From contig NZ_CP133217.1 in the NCBI RefSeq assembly GCF_030930995.1, positions 3,276,001 through 3,340,000 on the forward strand: DNA of 64,000 nucleotides, written 5' to 3'. The DNA comes from Thiothrix subterranea (GTDB lineage Bacteria > Pseudomonadota > Gammaproteobacteria > Thiotrichales > Thiotrichaceae). Below the pieces are notes generated by a model. The model searched no databases, was not told the origin of the DNA, and was given only the letters and a program-made list of their open reading frames with translations. Position numbers and translations under genes: made by a program. Of this stretch, positions 8,858 to 16,807 are shown one piece after another; position 1 is the stretch's first letter; each line of letters opens with the position of its first letter.

Positions 8858-10382
8858 ATTGTGCCTGATTCTCGGCGACCAACTCGACCGCGCCTCACCG
8901 CTATTCAAAGACTTCGACCCGCAACTTGATTGCCTGTGGATGGCGGAAGTCGCCCAAGAAGCCACGCACGTCTGGTCACACAAGCAACGCATTGCGCTGT
9001 TTCTCGCTGCGATGCGCCACTTCGCTGCCGAACTCACCGTCAAGCAATACCCCTTGCATTACCAGCAACTCGACCAGCACCACGCCACCAGTTTAGGCGA
9101 AGCACTGGCACTGACCCTGCAAACCACTTCGCCCGCCGAAGTGTGGCTGGTACGCCCCGGCGATTACCGCGTCTTGCTGGAAATTGTCGCCACCTGCAAG
9201 CACTACAACACCCCGCTGAAACTGCTCAGCGACACCCATTTCCTCTCCACTCCCGGCGAATTCCGCCGCTGGGCAGGCGAACGCAAGCAATTGCGCATGG
9301 AATATTGGTATCGGGAACTACGCAAACGCTACAATATTCTGCTCGAAGACGGCAAACAACCCATCGGTGGCAACTGGAATTACGACAGCGACAACCGCAA
9401 ATCCTTCCCAAAATCCGGCCCGACTGCCGTGCCTGCGCCCCCAAACTTCGCCACCGACACGATTACGCAAGCAGTCATTCGGCTGGTGAATGCGCGTTTT
9501 CCCGATCACCCCGGCACACTGGATAGCCTGCAATGGCCGGTCACTCCCGCACAAGCGCAACAAGCGCTCACCCGTTTTCTTGATCAAGCCCTGCCCCAAT
9601 TCGGCGATTTTCAAGATGCCATGTGGCAAAATCAGCCCTTCCTCAACCATTCCTTGCTTGCCAGCAGTCTCAACCTCAAGTTGCTGAATCCGCTGGATGT
9701 TATCCGCCAAGCCGAAGCGCGTTACTGGCAACACACCGTACCACTGGCTGCGGTAGAAGGTTTCATCCGCCAAATTCTCGGCTGGCGCGAATACGTGCGC
9801 GGCTTGTATTGGCTGCACATGCCCGACTGGTACGAATGGAACGCGCTCGATGCGCAACGCAATTTGCCCGCGTTTTACTGGACGGGTGACACCGAGATGA
9901 ATTGCCTGCGCGAGAGCATCGGGCAAACCCTGCAACACGGTTACGCCCACCACATTCAACGGCTAATGGTCACGGGGCTATTCGCGCAGCTTTACGGCGT
10001 GAAACCCATCAAAGTACACGAATGGTATCTCGCCGTTTACGTCGATGCGGTCGAATGGGTGGAATTGCCCAACACGCTGGGCATGAGCCAATACGCGGAT
10101 GGTGGGCGCATGGCGTCCAAACCGTACATTGCCAGCGGCAAATACATCCAAAAAATGAGCAATTATTGCCAGCATTGCCGTTTTAACCCTGCCAAATCGG
10201 TGGGGCAAGATGCCTGCCCGTTCACTACGCTGTTTTGGGATTTTCTGGATCGGCACGAAGCGCGGTTTGCCGCACACCCGCGCATGGGGTTTATGGTAAG
10301 CAACTTACGTAAATTATCCGCCACTGAGCGTGACGCGATTCGAGCACAAGCCCACCACTTTCGTCAACAGCATTCAACCTGA
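8850..10382 (+). CDS. phrB: FeS-type cryptochrome/(6-4) photolyase (PhrB-like)
   Basis: A 510-residue protein. The N-terminal Rossmann domain begins MRKLCLILGDQLDRASPL; the helical FAD domain includes ILGWREYVRGLYW and GYAHHIQRLMV. Four Cys residues likely ligate a [4Fe-4S] cluster: one in the NCLRES block and three in YCQHCRFNPAKSVGQDACPF. In characterised relatives (Agrobacterium PhrB, Rhodobacter CryB) these proteins bind FAD and a lumazine and repair (6-4) photoproducts. Starts at ATG 8850, overlapping the DUF2256 gene by 8 bases. HNH-like and ABC1 genes follow tightly on the same strand. Confidence 0.93.
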   Translation: MRKLCLILGDQLDRASPLFKDFDPQLDCLWMAEVAQEATHVWSHKQRIALFLAAMRHFAAELTVKQYPLHYQQLDQHHATSLGEALALTLQTTSPAEVWLVRPGDYRVLLEIVATCKHYNTPLKLLSDTHFLSTPGEFRRWAGERKQLRMEYWYRELRKRYNILLEDGKQPIGGNWNYDSDNRKSFPKSGPTAVPAPPNFATDTITQAVIRLVNARFPDHPGTLDSLQWPVTPAQAQQALTRFLDQALPQFGDFQDAMWQNQPFLNHSLLASSLNLKLLNPLDVIRQAEARYWQHTVPLAAVEGFIRQILGWREYVRGLYWLHMPDWYEWNALDAQRNLPAFYWTGDTEMNCLRESIGQTLQHGYAHHIQRLMVTGLFAQLYGVKPIKVHEWYLAVYVDAVEWVELPNTLGMSQYADGGRMASKPYIASGKYIQKMSNYCQHCRFNPAKSVGQDACPFTTLFWDFLDRHEARFAAHPRMGFMVSNLRKLSATERDAIRAQAHHFRQQHST

Positions 10383-10392
10383 AGGAATTCGC

Positions 10393-10662
10393 ATGTACCG
10401 AGCCAAACTCCAAGCCCAACTCAAATCCCTGAGCAAAGTCGATCCCGCCACGCAATGCTGGGAATGGCAGGGGCAAATTTCCAACAGCGGACGCGGGCGC
10501 ATTATGATTCAGGATGACGGAATGCCGCGCACCGTCGGGGCTGACGATGCCAGCTACATTGCTTTTTTCGGCGAAATTCCGCCCAAAACGCTGGTGCGCC
10601 AGACCTGCGGTAATCGCTTGTGCATCAACCCCGAACACCTCGAACTGATGAAACTGCCATGA
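10393..10662 (+). CDS. Small HNH-nuclease-like protein
   Basis: An 89-residue protein ending TCGNRLCINPEHLELMKLP, the zinc/HNH C-terminal half seen in HNH_3-type proteins, preceded by CWEWQGQISNSGRGRI. The start at 10393 has AAGGA 6 bases upstream. Its stop overlaps the ABC1 start (ATGA), so it belongs to the photolyase operon. The first catalytic His is not clear, so nuclease activity is only a possibility. Confidence 0.75.
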   Translation: MYRAKLQAQLKSLSKVDPATQCWEWQGQISNSGRGRIMIQDDGMPRTVGADDASYIAFFGEIPPKTLVRQTCGNRLCINPEHLELMKLP

Positions 10663-11981
10663 CCACGATTGACGAAAAACACAATGCCAGCGTTCCCGCC
10701 GGTCGCTTTGCACGCATGGCACGCCTCGGCTCACTCGCCACGGGGGTTGCAGGCGGGATGATCGCCGAAGGTGCGCGGCAACTCGCGCAAGGTAATCGCC
10801 CCAAAGTCAGCGATTTGCTGCTAACCCCCGCCAATGCCAAGCGCGTTGCCGACGAGCTGGCACGGTTGCGCGGTGCTGCGATGAAAGTCGGGCAATTGCT
10901 GTCGATGGATGCGGGCGATATGTTGCCTCCCGAATTGACCGAGATACTCTCGCGCTTGCGTTCCGATGCCAAACCCATGCCATTGAGTCAATTGGCAAAA
11001 GTATTGGATGAAAACTGGGGCAAAGGCTGGAATGCACGCTTCCAACAATTTTCGTTCCAACCACTGGCGGCGGCGTCCATCGGGCAAGTGCACTCGGCAC
11101 ACACCAAAGACGGGCGGCATTTGGCGCTGAAAATCCAATACCCCGGTGTGCGCGAAAGCATTAGCAGTGACGTGGATAATGTGGCGACTTTATTGCGCCT
11201 CTCCGGTCTGATTCCGAAAGGCGTGGACTACAAACACCTGTTGGAAGAAGCCAAGCAACAATTGCACCAAGAAGCCGATTACCTGCAAGAAGCCGCGCAC
11301 ATGCGGCATTACCAAACCTTGTTGGCAGATAGCCCCGAATTCACGCTTGCTGCCGTGCATGACGATTTCACCACCGTGAATATTCTGGCAATGACGCACA
11401 TTGGTGGCGTGCCGATTGAATCGCTGGTAAATGCGCCACAGGAAGAACGTGACCGCGTGGTGAGTTTGCTCATGGGCTTGTTGTTCCGCGAAATTTTCAG
11501 TTTCCGGCTGGTGCAAACCGACCCGAATTTTGCCAATTACCGTTATGACCGTGATACCCAGCAATTGATTTTGCTGGATTTTGGCGCAACCCGCGAATAC
11601 CCCGCTTACATTGCCGAAGGTTATCAGCAGGTAATGCAAGGTGCCGTGCAACAAGATCGCGCCATGATGGACGCGGGCGCGGCACAAATCGGTTTCTTTC
11701 AGGAATACATCAAGCCCGAACAACGCGAGGCTGTGCTGGATTTATTTGTGCAAGCCTGCGAACCGTTACGTTGGCAAGGCGCGTATGATTTTGGCACCTC
11801 GAATCTGCCCAGCCGGATTCGCGATGCGGGCATGGCGTTGAGCATGGAACAGGATTATTGGCATACCCCGCCTGCGGATGCATTGTTTTTGCACCGCAAG
11901 CTGGGTGGGTTGTATTTGCTGGCGGCGAAGCTGCGGGCGCAGGTGGATGTCGGTGGGTTGTTTGCGCAATACGCGCTATAG
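10659..11981 (+). CDS. ABC1/UbiB family atypical protein kinase
   Basis: A 440-residue ABC1 family protein. Visible motifs: KxGQ as MKVGQLLSMDAGDMLP near residue 75, the Ala-rich nucleotide loop AAASIGQVH, the Lys in LALKIQYPG, the catalytic-loop equivalent QTDPNFANYRY and metal-binding LDFGATREY. UbiB homologues act in ubiquinone biosynthesis or membrane lipid homeostasis. Starts at ATG 10659, coupled to the HNH-like gene. It ends convergently with hsdR, overlapping by 6 bases. The linkage with photolyase may only be local. Confidence 0.9.
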   Translation: MTTIDEKHNASVPAGRFARMARLGSLATGVAGGMIAEGARQLAQGNRPKVSDLLLTPANAKRVADELARLRGAAMKVGQLLSMDAGDMLPPELTEILSRLRSDAKPMPLSQLAKVLDENWGKGWNARFQQFSFQPLAAASIGQVHSAHTKDGRHLALKIQYPGVRESISSDVDNVATLLRLSGLIPKGVDYKHLLEEAKQQLHQEADYLQEAAHMRHYQTLLADSPEFTLAAVHDDFTTVNILAMTHIGGVPIESLVNAPQEERDRVVSLLMGLLFREIFSFRLVQTDPNFANYRYDRDTQQLILLDFGATREYPAYIAEGYQQVMQGAVQQDRAMMDAGAAQIGFFQEYIKPEQREAVLDLFVQACEPLRWQGAYDFGTSNLPSRIRDAGMALSMEQDYWHTPPADALFLHRKLGGLYLLAAKLRAQVDVGGLFAQYAL

Positions 11982-14333
11982 CGGCGCGTACAAGCGTTGC
12001 TGAAATTCGACGAACAGTTTTTTCACATCAGCGGCTTTGCCCAATTCTTCGGGCATATCGCGGATGCCTTGGTATTTCAGGTCAATGAAAGTTTTCAACT
12101 TGGTCGGCGCTAATTCGGTAATGCCATCATCGACGTAATGCCCCAGCACAAATTCGATGAATTCACGTTGTTTGTAGTTGTAGCCTTGGTAAATTCGCGT
12201 TTTGTGTGTAGCGATGCGCTCTTCACGTGTTTTCGGCGGCAAGGCAAACGCGATATGCGCCAGCACATCAAACAAGTCGCTGCGCTCGGCATTCACCGCA
12301 CGGCTGATCACTTGTAATTGTTGCGCGGCGTAACCTTTTGCCTGCAAGCCATCCAGCAAGCCTTGGCGGGTTTCGGGCTGACTCCACAAGGCACGTAATT
12401 CTTCCTCGTCCTTAAAAAATTCCGGCAGGGCGGTGTAAAACTGTTGCAGATAATCTTGCACGCTCATGGGTTTGCCGTCCTCGCCCAAGAATTCGGTAGA
12501 AATCAGGTTTTGAATGTTGTCGGCTTTGCCTGCTGCCAATTTTACTTTGGCGCGTTTGGGTGGTTGTAGGCAGTCGTTTGGTGCGCGTATTGATGGCGTG
12601 GGTTTGTCGCCTGCATCGCAGATACACACACGTTCATTGCAGACCTTACACACTTCCGGCTCGCCATCCCATTCGGGATCTTTGAAGTGTTCGTAGGCTT
12701 TCACGAAGTCGTAGAGGGTGAAGTAGTCTTTGAAATCGAATAGGCGCGTGCCACGCCCGACGATTTGCTTGAATTCGATCATGCTGGTGACGGGGCGCAT
12801 CAGGATGATATTGCGCATATTCCGCGCATCCACGCCAGTGGAGAGTTTGCGGGAAGTGGTCAAAATCGTGGGGATGTTTTTTTCGTTATCCTGAAACGCA
12901 CTCAGCAGGCGTTCGCCTTCTTTGCCGTCATCCGCCGCGACGCGCACGCAGTAATTGGGTTGGGTGCTGCGTTTCATCTGGTTGATGAGGTTGCGCACCG
13001 CTAAGGCGTGTTGCTGGGTGGCGCAAAATACCAAGGTTTTTTCGCTTTGGTCGATCAGGTTCATGAAGGTTTTGACCCGATGGCGTTCGCGGTCTTCGAT
13101 TTCCAGCACTCGATTCATTTCGGCTTCGGTGTAGATTCTGCCCTCTTCAACCTCACCTTCCAGCACTTCGTCGTCGGCGGCGTGGGTGTATTCGTCGAGG
13201 GTGCTGACAATGCGTTTAATCCGAAACGGGGTCAGGAAGCCGTCATTAATGCCTTCCTTGAGCGAGTAGGTGTACACCGCTTCGCCAAAATATTTGTAGG
13301 TGTCGACATTGCCGTCGCGTTTGGGCGTGGCGGTCAGGCCGATTTGTACCGCTGTGCTGAAATAATCCATGATGCCGCGCCAACTGCCTTCGTCGTTCGC
13401 GCCGCCACGGTGGCATTCGTCAATAATGATTAGGTCGAAAAAGTCGGGCGGGTAATCACCAAAGCTGGGGGTCGTGTTGCCCGCCGCATCCTTGGTGTCG
13501 GTCATGAAGGTTTGGAAAATGGTGAAAAACAGGTTGCCATTTTTGGGGACAGCTTTCTTTTTGCGGATGACATTCGGCGCAATCCGCACCATTGCATCTT
13601 CGGGGAAGGCGGAAAAAGCGTTGTAGGCTTGATTGGCGAGGATATTGCGATCCGTCAGAAACAGGATGCGCGGCTGACGGTCAACGCTGGTATCACCACG
13701 CCATGCTTTGACGTTCCAGCGGCTGTGGAACAATTTCCATGCAATTTGGAACGCTATCGCGGTTTTGCCTGTGCCGGTTGCCAGCGTGAGAAGGATGCGG
13801 TCTTTGCCGCTGATTAGGGCTTCGAGGGCAGCTTCAATGGCGTTGTGTTGGTAGTAGCGCGGTTTCCAAGTACCACTTTTGGTTTCAAAGCCAATTTGGG
13901 CAAATTTATTACGCCAGTCGCTTTCTTGCGCATAAACCATGTGCCAAAGCTCGTCGGGCGTTGGGTAACAATCGACGTAGCATTCCTGTCCGGTTTTCAT
14001 GTTGATGCGGTAGATTTCTTTGCCGTTGGTGGCGTAGGCAAAGGGTGTATTCAACAGTGTGGCGTAATCTTTGGCTTGTTGTACGCCTTCGGTGGGGTCA
14101 CGGCGTACCCGTTTGGCTTCGATGACTGCCAGCTTTTTACCTTTGTAAACGAGAACGTAATCTGCTTTGCGCGGTGTGCCGTGTTGACCACCACCAATCA
14201 ATGGCCCCGGTGTTATGACATATTCATCGTCTATATCCGACGTTGGGATTTCTTCCCATTGCGCGGTATACAATTTTTTATCTATCAGCTTGCGGCGAGT
14301 TTTGGCTTCGTTGTGGTTGAGTTCTGGAATCAT
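11976..14333 (-). CDS. hsdR: Type I restriction enzyme, R subunit (HsdR, EcoEI-like)
   Basis: A 785-residue protein. The N-terminal nuclease region has the PD-(D/E)xK elements as KADYVLVYKGKKLAVIEAKR. The SF2 motor has Walker A LATGTGKTAIA, DECH box IIIDECHRGG, motif III GLTATPKR and motif VI QIVGRGTR. A Cys cluster CKVCNERVCIC precedes the EcoEI-type C-terminal domain. It should form R2M2S with HsdM and HsdS and translocate and cleave unmodified DNA. Third gene of the minus-strand hsd locus, separated from hsdS by the toxin-antitoxin pair. Confidence 0.95.
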   Translation of the reverse strand: MIPELNHNEAKTRRKLIDKKLYTAQWEEIPTSDIDDEYVITPGPLIGGGQHGTPRKADYVLVYKGKKLAVIEAKRVRRDPTEGVQQAKDYATLLNTPFAYATNGKEIYRINMKTGQECYVDCYPTPDELWHMVYAQESDWRNKFAQIGFETKSGTWKPRYYQHNAIEAALEALISGKDRILLTLATGTGKTAIAFQIAWKLFHSRWNVKAWRGDTSVDRQPRILFLTDRNILANQAYNAFSAFPEDAMVRIAPNVIRKKKAVPKNGNLFFTIFQTFMTDTKDAAGNTTPSFGDYPPDFFDLIIIDECHRGGANDEGSWRGIMDYFSTAVQIGLTATPKRDGNVDTYKYFGEAVYTYSLKEGINDGFLTPFRIKRIVSTLDEYTHAADDEVLEGEVEEGRIYTEAEMNRVLEIEDRERHRVKTFMNLIDQSEKTLVFCATQQHALAVRNLINQMKRSTQPNYCVRVAADDGKEGERLLSAFQDNEKNIPTILTTSRKLSTGVDARNMRNIILMRPVTSMIEFKQIVGRGTRLFDFKDYFTLYDFVKAYEHFKDPEWDGEPEVCKVCNERVCICDAGDKPTPSIRAPNDCLQPPKRAKVKLAAGKADNIQNLISTEFLGEDGKPMSVQDYLQQFYTALPEFFKDEEELRALWSQPETRQGLLDGLQAKGYAAQQLQVISRAVNAERSDLFDVLAHIAFALPPKTREERIATHKTRIYQGYNYKQREFIEFVLGHYVDDGITELAPTKLKTFIDLKYQGIRDMPEELGKAADVKKLFVEFQQRLYAPL

Positions 14334-14490
14334 GAGTTAGCCCTGTTTTTGCGCCAATATCGCGCAAGATGGCTTGAATAGTAGCACTATCAAGGTTACT
14401 TATCATGGTTTTGTATAAGATTAGCTTGCTTGAAAAGACAGGGTGCGTATGACAAACTGCGAATGTTCCTACATCAAAGGAGAACTTAGA

Positions 14491-14865
14491 ATGCAAGTTG
14501 TCAATATACGCCAACTCAAGACCAATCCATCGGTTGCGTTGCGCGAAGCAAAGCGTGAACTCATGATGGTCACAAACCGTGATAAACCGGATGCACTCTT
14601 GGTTAGCATGGAGCAATTGTCTGGTATCCCCAATCTTGAGCAAGTGCGCCTAGTTCTCGGTGTCGCGATGTTTCGGGACAAATTGCTTTCGCTTGCAGCA
14701 GCGGCAAAAGTTGCGGGTAAATCATTGTCTGAAATGTTGACGCTGGTTTCTAATATGGGCATTCCGGTAGTCGATTATTCGGAAGAGGAAGCGGCAGCAG
14801 AGGCCGCTTTTGCAGAAAAATGGATTAACGAACGACAAGCACAAAAGGCTATAAAAGCGGCATGA
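14491..14865 (+). CDS. Antitoxin, Phd-like N-terminus with UPF0175 C-terminus
   Basis: A 124-residue protein. The N-terminus MQVVNIRQLKTNPSVALREA resembles Phd/YefM DNA-binding antitoxins, and the C-terminal half (KLLSLAAAAKVAGKSLSEMLTLVSNMGIPVVDY) matches UPF0175. The start at 14491 has AAAGGAG 8 bases upstream. The stop overlaps the toxin start (ATGA). UPF0175 and DUF3368 are a known toxin-antitoxin pairing. It probably represses its own promoter in 14334-14490. Confidence 0.88.
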   Translation: MQVVNIRQLKTNPSVALREAKRELMMVTNRDKPDALLVSMEQLSGIPNLEQVRLVLGVAMFRDKLLSLAAAAKVAGKSLSEMLTLVSNMGIPVVDYSEEEAAAEAAFAEKWINERQAQKAIKAA

Positions 14866-15386
14866 GTCAACAAATAGTCATTACCGATGCCAGCCCGTTG
14901 ATTGCGCTGGCACGCATTGGTCACATTCACTTGTTGCGCGAATTGTTCAGTGAAGTCTGGATCACTGAAACCGTTCGACAGGAAGTGTTGCTGGGTGGTC
15001 AGTTTAGCGATGCTGCGCCGATTGATGCCGCGATACAGGCAGGGTGGTTACAAGTTGAATTGCTGCCAGAAACCTTGCCAAGCCCTGCTGGTGTAGCGGC
15101 GTATGTTGCGGGGCTAGACCCCGGTGAAACCAGTGCGATTTTATGGGCGGCGGGGCTGCGACAAACGGGGCAACGTGTATTGTTGATCATGGATGAAATG
15201 AAAGGGCGAGCAGTAGCGCGGCGTTTATCACTAGAGATCATGGGCAGTGCGGGGATCATCGCCACAGCCAAACGATTGGGACTGATTCCACAAGCGCGTC
15301 CGTTACTGGAACAATTACAGGCTTCAGGGTATTACCTGTCACCTACAGTAGCGGAAATGGCGTTGAAAATTGCGGGAGAAGCGTGA
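14862..15386 (+). CDS. DUF3368 PIN-like toxin
   Basis: A 174-residue PIN-fold protein: the first acidic residue in VITDASPLIALARIG, GLDPGETSAILWA in the middle and LLIMDEMKGRAVARRL with the later acidic residues, then GSAGIIATAKRLG. Such proteins are presumed ribonucleases held in check by the upstream antitoxin. Start overlaps the antitoxin stop. The last 55 bases overlap the 3' end of hsdS on the other strand, so the two genes constrain one another's sequence. Confidence 0.88.
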   Translation: MSQQIVITDASPLIALARIGHIHLLRELFSEVWITETVRQEVLLGGQFSDAAPIDAAIQAGWLQVELLPETLPSPAGVAAYVAGLDPGETSAILWAAGLRQTGQRVLLIMDEMKGRAVARRLSLEIMGSAGIIATAKRLGLIPQARPLLEQLQASGYYLSPTVAEMALKIAGEA

Positions 15387-16651
15387 TTCTGGCTACTCAA
15401 TTGTGGATGCGGATGGTTAGCCGCCGTCAACTCGCCCGTAAACGCCTTCTGCAATAACGCCTGCTTCAACTCTGCCAACGCCGCCAACTTCCGCCGATAA
15501 ACACCCTCAAGCTCTTGAATAAAACTTTCGATATTAACCAAATTTTGGACTATAACTACTTGTTCTTCTAAGCTCGGAAATGGGACGGATAGGGAGCGAA
15601 AGAAACCTAAACTTAGATTTGCTCTGGCATTGTCAATCTCATTGTCATGCAAAATCTCCCTAAAGAATGGAGAGTTCAGGAGATAGGCAAGGTATTTGTT
15701 ATTCAAGTACCTTTGGTCACATCTAATTAAACAAACTGCTTGATTTATATTTGCCACATCATCTCTATCAAAAATGGCAGTCCTACCAATAGATGCGCCA
15801 ACTATATTAGTTAAAACATCGCCTTTCCTTAAAATTGATTTCTTGTCTTTTTCGTTAAAAACACTATCAACATACTTAACCTTATCAAGGAGAATTTTAT
15901 TTACTCCAACATTCTCACTCGTAACAAATAAAACCCCAGGATGGTCAATATAATTAACACCTTGCCAATTTGGAGATGAACCTTTAGTTATTTTTTCTGT
16001 TAGCTCATCTAAGATCTTTTCTTCCCATCCCTCACCCTTGCGCGTAAACACTTCATTCAAATAGCTGTCGAACAACTCGCGGGCGTTGGCAAGGTTCTTT
16101 TCAGCGTTGGCAACCGCTTGGCTGATGTTGGCAAAGGCTTCATCGAGAATCGCGACAATGCGGGTTTGTTCGGGGAGTGGGGGAAGAGAAACGACAAACT
16201 CTTCCAGTTGCAGTTTTGTAATTGCCTGTCTAGTCGAGCCTGATTCACCATGATGCAACAACAAATCTTTATATTTCTTTGAAGTCAGCAATATTGAAAG
16301 AAACTTGGAATCGACTAACTCAGGCTTCACCCTAATAATTGAAACATGCTGATTTACTCTTGCTGGTACAAGATCACTTGGCACTATGCAACAACGAGCA
16401 ACAGATGCTCCCGTAATATTCAAAAGAACATCATTTTCTTGCACAGTAACATTAGACAGCTTTTTTGCTTGTTGGTCATCTAAATAAGCCAAACCCGACG
16501 TTCTAAAGCCATCGTCATAAACATTTAAACTGCGTATTAAAGGAATGCCTTCTTCTTGATAAGATTCATGACCACCTTTCGGCGTAGCACCACTACCAAT
16601 TTTTGTCGTTATATCTTTTAGTCGATATTCTTTGTACATCTTTTTAAGCAT
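15332..16651 (-). CDS. hsdS: Type I restriction enzyme, specificity subunit (HsdS)
   Basis: A 439-residue protein with two target-recognition domains, each starting with a KIGSG- or KGSSP-type block (about residues 17-30 and 225-235), each followed by a conserved helix (LPPLPEQTRIVAILDEAF about 157-175; FPSLEEQVVIVQNL about 365-380). The recognised DNA sequence cannot be read from this. Base composition in the recognition domains is clearly more AT-rich than hsdM and hsdR, as usual for exchanged specificity genes. The C-terminus extends past QKAFTGEL by about 30 residues into the overlap with the DUF3368 gene. Confidence 0.93.
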   Translation of the reverse strand: MLKKMYKEYRLKDITTKIGSGATPKGGHESYQEEGIPLIRSLNVYDDGFRTSGLAYLDDQQAKKLSNVTVQENDVLLNITGASVARCCIVPSDLVPARVNQHVSIIRVKPELVDSKFLSILLTSKKYKDLLLHHGESGSTRQAITKLQLEEFVVSLPPLPEQTRIVAILDEAFANISQAVANAEKNLANARELFDSYLNEVFTRKGEGWEEKILDELTEKITKGSSPNWQGVNYIDHPGVLFVTSENVGVNKILLDKVKYVDSVFNEKDKKSILRKGDVLTNIVGASIGRTAIFDRDDVANINQAVCLIRCDQRYLNNKYLAYLLNSPFFREILHDNEIDNARANLSLGFFRSLSVPFPSLEEQVVIVQNLVNIESFIQELEGVYRRKLAALAELKQALLQKAFTGELTAANHPHPQLSSQNHASPAIFNAISATVGDR

Positions 16652-16698
16652 CGTCGTTGCTCCCGTTTAGCATCATCCGTTGGCGGGCGCATTCCGAA

Positions 16699-16797
16699 GA
16701 AACCCCTCCTAACCTCCCCTTATCAGGGGAGGAACAAGAGGTTGCTGCGTCTTTCTTACTCCCTTCCCTGATAAGGGGAGGGTTGGGGAGGGGTTTC
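16699..16797. repeat. 99-bp inverted repeat between hsdM and hsdS (MITE-like)
   Basis: Left arm 16699-16732 (GAAACCCCTCC...TTATCAGGGGAGG) and right arm 16761-16797 are near-perfect reverse complements, about 30 bp each, with a 28-base loop. The shape suggests a dispersed palindromic repeat, or a strong RNA hairpin in the hsdM-hsdS transcript. No coding capacity. Confidence 0.85.
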
Positions 16798-16807
16798 TTT
16801 TCTCTCA

